Assembly (NCBI GenBank): GCA_021414185.1
Contig: JAIOOZ010000197.1
Location: forward strand, 1-5,881
Direction of reading: 5' to 3'
Source of the DNA: Betaproteobacteria bacterium
Lineage (GTDB): Bacteria > Pseudomonadota > Gammaproteobacteria > Burkholderiales > SG8-41
DNA: 5,881 nucleotides
Positions within the stretch are counted from its first letter, which is position 1, and each line of letters opens with the position of its first letter. The position numbers and the translations under genes are program-made. Positions 1 to 5,690 of this stretch are shown here, piece by piece. The notes under the pieces were generated by a model that saw only the letters and a list, made by a program, of their open reading frames with translations, made no database searches and had not been told where the DNA came from.

Positions 1-1639
1 TGACCAGTTGCAGTACAGATTCCATTTCACGTGTCTGCACCTGCGGCACCGGGTTGGTCAGGCATTTGCCGGCATTGGAGGCGGCAATTGCCGCGCTGCA
101 CAGGCTGGGATTCGGATCGTTGGCGAAGCCATTAATGCGCGTAATGGTCGGACGGATGGTGATCGTGACCTGGCCGTTCTCATTGATCTGCGGCGTCATG
201 CTCATGACCATGCCGACGGGCACCGTCTGCGCTGTGGTGTTGAAAGTCGTATTGGTGCCCACGTTGGCGGCAGTCGTGGTGGTCGCTTCGATGTTGAAAT
301 AAACGATGTTGTCGACGACCTTCAGGAGCGCGGTCTGATTGTTGAGTGCCATCAGCTTGGGACTCGACAGCACGCGCGTGTTGCCGAATTGATTGAGCAG
401 TTTGATCGACGCGCTGATGTTGCCTATGCTCGAATTTGTATTGGTGTAGCCGATCGTCACGCCGCCGGCGGCGAACGCATTGGCGACACCGGCGTTCAGG
501 ATCTGGGTAATGTTGAGGCCACCGCTGGTCGCCAGCCGGTTCCAGTCGATGCCGCCCTGGTAGGCGTCGGACAATGTGACTTCGGCGATCGTCGCTTCGA
601 TGAGCACCTGGCGTTGCGACATCTGGGTGATGCTGTCGATGTGTTGCTGGATGAGCGCGTGTTGTTTTTCGGTGCCGAGTACGCTGATGGTGCCGGATAC
701 CGGGTTGACCACGATATCGTCCCGCACGTCTCCCGCGACGGGCAGCGGCGCGGCCTGGTTGCCGAACACGCTGTTGAACAACTGCGGCGCCGCCTGGCCT
801 GCGCGTGCGACGGCCTCGGCCTGCTGCAGCCGTTCCTCGCGCGCTGACCGCTGTGATTCGGCGCGCTCGGCGCGCTGTTCCGCGCTCAGGCTCTGGCTGC
901 GGGTGGCGACGAGGATGGCGCGGATGTTGTCGCGCAGCGAATCCCAGAAATTGTTGTTGCTGACGGTCTTGACTATGGTGCTTGATGAATTGACTCCGCC
1001 GCTGCTGGAGCCGCCGCTCGCACCGCCGCCCGCACCGCTCGCGCCGCCGCCGGCGCCACCGGAAATCTGACCGGAGACGCCGATCGTCGACGTAGTTTCG
1101 CGCGTCATGTTGACGTAGTTGACGCGGTACGTCTTCATATACGCGGTATCCGGCCCGACGATAATGCTGTTGGCTTCGATCTTGTAGCGCATATTGACCT
1201 GCTTGGCTACGCGATCGAGGATCGCCGGCAGGGTTTCGTTGATCGCGTTCAAACTGACCAGGCCCTGCAGGCCGGGATGAATATCGATGTTTTGCTTGGT
1301 GTCGCGCGACAGCGCGAAGAGCAACTCTTTTACCGGCACTTCGTTGACGACCACGCTATAGGTCGGCGGCTTGATCGCCGGCCGGGGTGGGGGTACGAAG
1401 TCGCTGACGCGCGCGGGCGGCGGCACATCTGCAAGGGCCGGCTTCGCGGCCGGCGTTGAGACGTGTCCTTCGGATTGCGGCATCACCGAGCGTTTGTAGC
1501 AGCCGGCGAGTGAGGCCGCCGTCAGCGCGCAGACCAGCGCAACTTGTGCGGGGGAGCAGACCCTCTGTGCGGCGGCTGCGCGGCCGTCAGCGAGGACGCC
1601 ATCGTATATCCGCTTGCCGGAAGCCAAGAATGCCACCAT
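1..1639 (-). CDS. mshL: MSHA-type pilus secretin lipoprotein MshL, C-terminus cut by window edge
   Basis: Outer-membrane secretin, expected to form the ring-shaped pore through which an MSHA-type type IV pilus passes. The 546 visible codons are open to the left edge. Residues about 32-46 are hydrophobic and end in a lipobox, LAGC, with the lipidated cysteine at 47. A proline-rich spacer follows (about 72-93), then a secretin N-terminal domain (about 94-175; TYSVVVNEVPVKELLFAL, then DIHPGLQGLVSLNAI). A Gly/Ser tract (about 193-218) and a charged Ala/Glu/Arg/Gln helix (about 247-285) lead into the secretin domain (from about 300), with VLIEATIAEV at 345-354 and TRVLSSPKLMALNNQTA at 421-437. The end of the secretin domain (the Val-Pro-Gly region) lies outside the window. 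The ATG start is supported by AGGGG eight bases upstream. The gene follows the ATPase gene by 61 bp, probably in one operon. A GspD or PilQ secretin is less likely, because the N-domain and the REMESVLQLV ending resemble MshL. Confidence 0.87.
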   Translation of the reverse strand, partial: MVAFLASGKRIYDGVLADGRAAAAQRVCSPAQVALVCALTAASLAGCYKRSVMPQSEGHVSTPAAKPALADVPPPARVSDFVPPPRPAIKPPTYSVVVNEVPVKELLFALSRDTKQNIDIHPGLQGLVSLNAINETLPAILDRVAKQVNMRYKIEANSIIVGPDTAYMKTYRVNYVNMTRETTSTIGVSGQISGGAGGGASGAGGGASGGSSSGGVNSSSTIVKTVSNNNFWDSLRDNIRAILVATRSQSLSAEQRAERAESQRSAREERLQQAEAVARAGQAAPQLFNSVFGNQAAPLPVAGDVRDDIVVNPVSGTISVLGTEKQHALIQQHIDSITQMSQRQVLIEATIAEVTLSDAYQGGIDWNRLATSGGLNITQILNAGVANAFAAGGVTIGYTNTNSSIGNISASIKLLNQFGNTRVLSSPKLMALNNQTALLKVVDNIVYFNIEATTTTAANVGTNTTFNTTAQTVPVGMVMSMTPQINENGQVTITIRPTITRINGFANDPNPSLCSAAIAASNAGKCLTNPVPQVQTREMESVLQLV

Positions 1640-1647
1640 GGTGCTAT

Positions 1648-1652
1648 CCCCT
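1648..1652 (-). promoter_or_regulatory. Ribosome binding site of the secretin gene
   Basis: AGGGG on the minus strand, separated by eight bases from the ATG at 1639-1637. It fixes that ATG as the start even though the resulting signal peptide is long (47 residues up to the lipid-bearing cysteine). No other ATG or GTG with a comparable site lies between it and the hydrophobic segment. Confidence 0.65.
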
Positions 1653-1669
1653 GTAAGTAAACCCGCAAC

Positions 1670-1691
1670 GTCACGTCCTTGCGACCGTGAC
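1670..1691 (-). repeat. Short inverted repeat between the ATPase and secretin genes
   Basis: The arms GTCACG and CGTGAC (1670-1675 and 1686-1691) are perfect 6-bp complements around a 10-base loop, just after the ATPase stop codon and about 30 bases before the secretin start. No T-run follows on the minus strand, so it is not a typical intrinsic terminator. It may be a weak mRNA hairpin within the operon, or chance. Confidence 0.25.
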
Positions 1692-1700
1692 CCGCTCTTA

Positions 1701-3284
1701 TCAGGAAGACTGGTGTTGAGCGATCTCGGCGCGTACGCCCTGCAGCGTGCGCAAAACGGGTTTGTACGTTTTCAATGACGCCGGCAATTTGGCCAGCGCT
1801 TCCTGCGCGGACCGCCGATCTTTGAAAGAACCGTACAACACCGTCAGCGACGGTTTTTGTTTGGCAATCGTACGGTACACAAAAATGTCATTAATTTCAA
1901 CATATTTGCGAATGACATTCAGGTGATTCTTTAGCTGAGCGGGATTGTCGGTGCCAAGCAACTGAATACTGTAGGGGTTTTTACCCTTCTGCGCTAACCA
2001 TTCCTTGGTCGCCGCCATCCGCAATTCGATCTCATCTGCGGTGTTGACCGGCACTTGTGAGTTAGCGCCTGCTACCGATATCTCTGGCTTGAGTGCTGGT
2101 TTCGACAACTCCACCTGTGGTTTCGGTTCGGCAACTTTGGCAGCCACCGCCGGGGGCGCGGCCGGGGGTGGTGGCGCGGCTGGCGCAGCCGGGGCGCTGG
2201 GAGTGACGGTCTCGGCAGGCCGCTTGGCGTCGTTTGCGGGGGATGTTGCGGATTGCGCAGTTGGCGCTGCCGCTTCTGCCACGGGTTCGGCCGCGGGCGG
2301 CGCCGGCTGCGCCGGCGGCGGCGGGGGCGGCACGGCGACCACCGGCGCCTGCGGCATCGCGGCGTCGTTCAGGTATGCCGTGAACAACGCATACAGCGCG
2401 ATGCCGAGCCCGGCGCCGACCATGAACAGCAAAACCGCCAGCCCGAACTTGAGCCTGGGTCTGGGTGGTTCGTAATAACTGAACTCGCTGTCGCGGACCG
2501 CCGCCTTGATATGTTTGATTCTGATCGTGTGCGTGTTCTCGGAGAACGCCGCGAGCAGCGCCTTGTCCGCGATCAGGTTGATACGCCGCGTCAAGCCGTC
2601 GGATGACTTGGCAATGGCGGCGACGATCGGCGGCGAAAACAGATCCGGCCCGCGATAACCGGCTGCGCGCAGGCGAAAGTTAAGGTAGTCGCGGATCTCA
2701 TCGGGTTTCAGCGGGCTTAACCGGAAGCTGTGGGTGATGCGCTCGCGCAGCTGGCGGATTTGCGGCTGGCGCAGATTTTCCTCGAGCTCCGGCTGGCCGA
2801 ACAGCACGATCTGCAGCAGCTTGCTTTGCGAGGTTTCGAGGTTCGACAGCAGGCGGATCTCTTCGAGCGTCGCAATCGGCATGCTTTGCGATTCTTCCAC
2901 GAACATCACCACCTGCTTGCCGGCGGCGTGCCGTTCCATCAGGTGGTTGTTCAGCATTTGCATCACTTCGAGATGGCTGGCGTCGCGCGGCGGTTTCAGG
3001 TGCAGCTCGAGCGCGATCGCATGCAGAATTTCCTCGGGCGACACGCTGGGGTTGGCGAGGTAAACGCTTTCGATGTTCGCGGGCAGCCGCGCCTGCATCA
3101 TGCTGCACAGCATGGTCTTGCCGCTGCCGACTTCGCCGGTTACCTTGATGATGCCTTCGCCCTGGCTGATGGCGTACATCAGCGCTTCGAGTATCGGGCC
3201 GCGGTTGCCGCCGCCGTAAAAAAACTCGGTATTGGGCGTGATGCGGAACGGCGGTTGCGCGAGTCCGAAATGGGTGTAATACAT
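1701..3284 (-). CDS. mshM: ExeA/MshM-type AAA ATPase with transmembrane segment and C-terminal SPOR-like domain
   Basis: Inner-membrane ATPase of the GspA/ExeA/MshM family, which helps secretins assemble and links them to peptidoglycan. The start MYYTHFGLAQPPF is the family's conserved opening, which fixes this ATG despite a weak ribosome site. The AAA domain (about 1-265) has Walker A GEVGSGKT at 50-57. Its Walker B is VVMFVEE at 125-131, with Glu130 where the family usually has Asp. A sensor-like LLQIVLFGQPEL lies at 156-167 and LRERITHSFRLSPL at 179-192. One transmembrane helix (about 279-302) is followed by a Pro/Ala-rich periplasmic linker (about 310-400). The C-terminal region (about 430-515; YSIQLLGTDNP and LTVLYGSFKDRRSAQEAL) reads as a SPOR domain, a fold that binds denuded glycan strands. 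The gene sits between the regulator (67 bp upstream, where I see no promoter or terminator) and the secretin. The family call is firm. The symbol mshM rests on the neighbouring secretin; a gspA/exeA-like name is the alternative. Confidence 0.85.
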   Translation of the reverse strand: MYYTHFGLAQPPFRITPNTEFFYGGGNRGPILEALMYAISQGEGIIKVTGEVGSGKTMLCSMMQARLPANIESVYLANPSVSPEEILHAIALELHLKPPRDASHLEVMQMLNNHLMERHAAGKQVVMFVEESQSMPIATLEEIRLLSNLETSQSKLLQIVLFGQPELEENLRQPQIRQLRERITHSFRLSPLKPDEIRDYLNFRLRAAGYRGPDLFSPPIVAAIAKSSDGLTRRINLIADKALLAAFSENTHTIRIKHIKAAVRDSEFSYYEPPRPRLKFGLAVLLFMVGAGLGIALYALFTAYLNDAAMPQAPVVAVPPPPPPAQPAPPAAEPVAEAAAPTAQSATSPANDAKRPAETVTPSAPAAPAAPPPPAAPPAVAAKVAEPKPQVELSKPALKPEISVAGANSQVPVNTADEIELRMAATKEWLAQKGKNPYSIQLLGTDNPAQLKNHLNVIRKYVEINDIFVYRTIAKQKPSLTVLYGSFKDRRSAQEALAKLPASLKTYKPVLRTLQGVRAEIAQHQSS

Positions 3285-3351
3285 CAGTCTGCCCGCTTCA
3301 TTCGGCCTGGCATCCGGTCACCGGCAAGCGGCGTGTATGGCGTCGCAACGG

Positions 3352-4803
3352 TTATTCCGCATTTCCCGGCGGTTCTTCCGCCGTGCCGTAATTCTGCATG
3401 CGGCTGTAGAGCGTGGTGCGATGTATGCCCAGCAGCTTGGCTGCCTGCGACAGGTTGCCCTGGGTGATCAGGAGAGCGGCTTCGACGTAGCCTTTTTCCC
3501 ATTGCTGCAGCGTCAGGTCCAGATTGAAATTCTTCTGCAGTTGCAGGTGCTTCTTGGCGGCTTCGAGTATCGACTTGAAATCCTGGCCGAGCGGAAGGCC
3601 CGGCAGGTCGAGTTCCATGCTTTCCATGTCGAGTTCGACCTGCAGCTGCTCGGCGTTGACCGTTTGCCCCGCGTGCTTGGTGGTCAGCCGGATGACGATA
3701 TTGCGCAGTTCGCGCACGTTGCCGGGAAAACTGTATTCGAGCCACAGTTCCGCCGCCTTGCTGTCGAGCTCGAAGGCCTTGACGGCGGCCTGCCGCGCGT
3801 AAAAATCCCTGAAATGATCCAGCAGCATGCGCTTGTCTTCGCCCAAATCGCGCAGCGGCGGCATGTCGATCGTGAATACCGACAGCCGGTGGTAGAGGTC
3901 GGCGCGGAAGCGGCCGTTGCGTATTTCCTGGCGCATGTCGCGGTTGGTGGCGGCGATCACGCGCGCATTGCTGACCCGGCTCTGGGTTTCGCCGACGCGC
4001 TGATACTCGCCGTTCTCGAGCACGCGCAGCAACTTCGCCTGCAGTTCCAGCGGCAGCTCGCCGATTTCGTCGAGAAACAGCGTGCTGTCCTTGGCGTCCT
4101 CGAAGTAGCCGGCGCGCGACGTGGTGGCACCGGTGAACGCGCCCTTGCTGTAGCCAAACAATGTCGGTTCGACCAGGTTCGGCGAGATGGCGGCGCAGTT
4201 CAGAGCGAGAAACGGCTTGGGCGCGCGCGTGCTTTGGTTGTGCAATGCGGACGCGACGAGTTCCTTGCCGCTGCCCGACTCGCCTTCGATCAGCACCGGG
4301 AACGGCGCGTTCGCGTATTGGGTGATTTGCTGACGCAGCTTGTCGACGGGCAGGCTTTTGCCGATCAGTCCGGCGCCGCCGCCGGCCTGCGCGGTCAACT
4401 CCGCATCGCGGATCTGCAGCGCTTTCTGCAGCAGCTCCTTGATCTTTTCCGGCTCGCATGGCTTGGCGATGAACTCGATCGCGCCGAGGGTGCGGGCGTG
4501 CCGTGCGTTGGTTTCTTCGTTTTGCCCCGACAGCACCAGGATCTTGATGCTGGGCGAGTAAGCGATCAGCTCGTTGATCAGCTTGAAGCCTTCGTCGGGA
4601 CGGTGCGGCGTGGGCGGCAGGCCGAGGTCGATCAACGCCAGTTGCGGCGGATTGTCGATCTGGCGCAGCAGACTTTTGACCTGGGTGCGCGATTCGGCAA
4701 CGTAAACGTTGAAATCGCGGCTCAAGACAAAGTTAAGCGTGTCGCTGATCAGCGGGTCGTCGTCAACGATAAGCAAATCCGGCTTGGCCTGTGGCGTTTC
4801 CAA
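3352..4803 (-). CDS. NtrC-family sigma-54-dependent response regulator (PrsR-like)
   Basis: Cytoplasmic two-component transcription activator, 483 residues, with the full three-domain layout. Receiver domain (about 8-130): acidic pocket Asp14-Asp16, phospho-acceptor Asp59 in LALIDLGLPP, Ser92 and Lys114 (AKP). Sigma-54 AAA+ domain (about 145-385): Walker A GESGSGKE at 174-181, GAFTGA at 221-226 for contacting sigma-54, Walker B LFLDE with Asp245-Glu246, and RFRADLYHRL carrying the arginine-finger region. Fis-type helix-turn-helix at about 450-472 (NLSQAAKLLGIHRTTLYSRM). All key residues are present, so it should be phosphorylatable and able to open promoters. The longer loop after Asp59 (GLPPTPHRPDEGF) recalls the PEP-CTERM-box response regulator group (PrsR), a resemblance recalled rather than searched. 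It lies upstream of the ATPase and secretin genes on the same strand, so control of the pilus cluster is a natural inference. No kinase gene is visible. The start is TTG. Confidence 0.92.
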   Translation of the reverse strand: METPQAKPDLLIVDDDPLISDTLNFVLSRDFNVYVAESRTQVKSLLRQIDNPPQLALIDLGLPPTPHRPDEGFKLINELIAYSPSIKILVLSGQNEETNARHARTLGAIEFIAKPCEPEKIKELLQKALQIRDAELTAQAGGGAGLIGKSLPVDKLRQQITQYANAPFPVLIEGESGSGKELVASALHNQSTRAPKPFLALNCAAISPNLVEPTLFGYSKGAFTGATTSRAGYFEDAKDSTLFLDEIGELPLELQAKLLRVLENGEYQRVGETQSRVSNARVIAATNRDMRQEIRNGRFRADLYHRLSVFTIDMPPLRDLGEDKRMLLDHFRDFYARQAAVKAFELDSKAAELWLEYSFPGNVRELRNIVIRLTTKHAGQTVNAEQLQVELDMESMELDLPGLPLGQDFKSILEAAKKHLQLQKNFNLDLTLQQWEKGYVEAALLITQGNLSQAAKLLGIHRTTLYSRMQNYGTAEEPPGNAE

Positions 4804-4816
4804 AGCTCCCCCTTAA
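4804..4816 (-). promoter_or_regulatory. Ribosome binding site deciding a TTG start for the regulator
   Basis: The minus strand reads TTAAGGGGGAGCT directly before TTG at 4803-4801. The purine run AAGGGGGAG (4814-4806) is a strong Shine-Dalgarno-like site. A TAA lies in frame 12 bases upstream, and there is no ATG or GTG before the receiver domain begins at about residue 8, so the TTG start is close to forced. Confidence 0.7.
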
Positions 4817-4832
4817 CCTGACCGGGTATTCT

Positions 4833-4857
4833 GCCAGATAGTCTTACCGCCTGATAG
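4833..4857. repeat. Imperfect direct repeat in the regulator leader
   Basis: GCCAGATAG (4833-4841) and GCCTGATAG (4849-4857) match at 8 of 9 bases and start 16 bp apart, in the 72-bp gap between the ABC ATPase stop and the regulator start. Spacing of about one and a half helical turns could suit a protein-binding site, but two short copies may also be chance. Confidence 0.25.
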
Positions 4858-4875
4858 CCATGACGGGTTGCGGGC

Positions 4876-5586
4876 TCACGCGGGTTGTGCCGCGCCGTCG
4901 ATGCAGCGCAGGAAAGCCTGCTCAAGGTCGCTGCATGAGTATTGCGCGCACAGCGCTGCGGGCGTGCCCAGGTAGCGCAGGGTTCCGGCGTGGATGACCG
5001 CCACGCGGTCGCATAGTTCAGCGACGTCGGCGAGCGCATGCGAAGTAAACAACACCGTGCGCGCCTCCCGTTTGAGTTCCAGCAACTGCGCTTTGAGCAG
5101 CGCGTGCGCCCTGGGGTCAAGTCCGCTCGACGGCTCGTCGAGTATGTAGAGGTCCTTGCGCGCGAGCACGCAGGCCGCGAGCCCCAGCTTTTGCGTCATG
5201 CCTTTTGAGTAGGCGCGCACGGGCTGCGCGAGCACTGCGCGGTCGAGGTCCAGCCGCCGCAGCATCTGCTCGGTGGCGCCGCGGTCGTACGGGGCGGCCT
5301 GCATGTCGAGCACGTAACGGATGAAGTCCTCGCCGGTCAGATAGTAGGGGGGTGTGAAGCGCTCGGGCAGGAATGAAAGCCGCTTGCGCGCGGCGGGTTG
5401 ATGGTGCGGCGTGCCGAATATCTCGATGCTGCCGCCATTGATGTCGCAGAAATCCAGCAGGCACTTCAACAGCGTGGTTTTGCCGGCGCCGTTGACGCCG
5501 ACCAGGCCGAAGAATTCGCCGCGCCTGGCGCGCCTCTGCGTGCCGCGAAACGCGCTGCAACGATGCGCGCGTGGCTGCCAATTCAC
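4876..5586 (-). CDS. ABC-2-type transporter ATP-binding protein, N-terminus uncertain
   Basis: ATP-hydrolysing subunit of an ABC exporter of the ABC-2 (NatA/GldA-like) class; the substrate cannot be told. From the GTG at 5586: Walker A GVNGAGKT at 30-37, Q-loop position occupied by Glu75 (FLPER, usual in this class), signature YSKGMTQKLGLA at 126-137, Walker B YILDE at 147-151, D-loop SGLD at 154-157, and the switch histidine at 183 (FTSHAL). The tail LEQAFLRCIDG is the usual C-terminal helix. The first 22 residues (MNWQPRAHRCSAF and so on) do not look like the normal opening beta strand of an ABC domain. A better match, VVRELAATRASLQRVS, lies in the next frame from a GTG at 5599, so a frameshift near 5546 is suspected. 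Neither start has a good ribosome site. No permease gene follows; the next gene is the regulator, so the membrane partner must be encoded elsewhere or lost. Confidence 0.85.
   Translation of the reverse strand: MNWQPRAHRCSAFRGTQRRARRGEFFGLVGVNGAGKTTLLKCLLDFCDINGGSIEIFGTPHHQPAARKRLSFLPERFTPPYYLTGEDFIRYVLDMQAAPYDRGATEQMLRRLDLDRAVLAQPVRAYSKGMTQKLGLAACVLARKDLYILDEPSSGLDPRAHALLKAQLLELKREARTVLFTSHALADVAELCDRVAVIHAGTLRYLGTPAALCAQYSCSDLEQAFLRCIDGAAQPA
5518..5535. repeat. 9-bp tandem direct repeat inside the ABC ATPase 5' end
   Basis: GCCGCGCCT (5518-5526) is followed at once by GGCGCGCCT (5527-5535), 8 of 9 bases identical. In the coding frame this doubles a three-codon unit, giving RRARR just before the GEFFGLVG strand. 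A slippage duplication would add three residues without changing frame; it lies close to the suspected frameshift. Confidence 0.45.
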
Positions 5587-5599
5587 GTACGACCGGCAC
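5546..5599 (-). other. Probable displaced N-terminal coding segment of the ABC ATPase
   Basis: From a GTG at 5599 this frame reads PVVRELAATRASLQRVS. That is the expected pattern for the opening strand and the 'Leu-x-x-Val-Ser' element that normally precede 'GEFFGLVG' in ABC domains. After it, the recognisable protein continues in the frame of the main ATPase gene (FRGTQRRARRGEFF). An indel around 5546-5550, real or from sequencing, would explain this. It is an inference from pattern only. Confidence 0.35.
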
Positions 5600-5636
5600 C
5601 GCCTTTTTCGCTGCCGGCGCGGCGCCTGAACGCTGA

Positions 5637-5665
5637 TTGTGGGAATCGGGCTAACTGTTTAGAAT
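5637..5665 (+). promoter_or_regulatory. Putative sigma-70 promoter for the MlaF-like gene
   Basis: TTGTGG (5637-5642; 3 of 6 to TTGACA) and TAGAAT (5660-5665; 5 of 6 to TATAAT) are exactly 17 bp apart. Transcription would begin near 5672, about 20 bases before the GTG start at 5691. This is the only AT-richer patch in the divergent region. No equally good promoter was seen for the minus-strand ATPase gene starting on the other side. Confidence 0.5.
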
Positions 5666-5690
5666 TCATCGTTTTTGCGGCGGCATCCCG

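Noticed and set aside
8..1070. Long open frames on the plus strand (8-847 and 576-1070)
   Set aside because: They lie opposite the secretin gene, whose minus-strand translation has a continuous, recognisable secretin sequence. Their Arg/Asp/Gly-rich products resemble no family and come from high GC content.
1670..1691. Inverted repeat as a possible intrinsic terminator between the ATPase and secretin genes
   Set aside because: The stem is only 6 bp with a 10-base loop, and no T-run follows on the minus strand, so termination there is unlikely.
2005..2475. Ala/Gly-rich plus-strand open frame
   Set aside because: It is the antisense of the Pro/Ala-rich linker and transmembrane part of the pilus ATPase; the low-complexity product reflects the repeated GC-rich codons.
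3285..3351. Possible sigma-54 (-24/-12) promoter before the pilus ATPase gene
   Set aside because: No GG followed after ten bases by GC in a TGGCAC/TTGCA-like context was found. The nearest case has nine-base spacing and poor flanks.
3284..4821. Very long open frames in other frames over the regulator (plus 3337-4821, minus 3284-4459)
   Set aside because: The frame at 3352-4803 has all NtrC-family motifs in order. The others have biased, family-less products and no ribosome sites of note.
4817..4850. TGGCAGAATACCCGG before the regulator as a sigma-54 promoter
   Set aside because: The spacing between the GG elements fits, but the -12 element is GG instead of GC and lacks the TTGC context.
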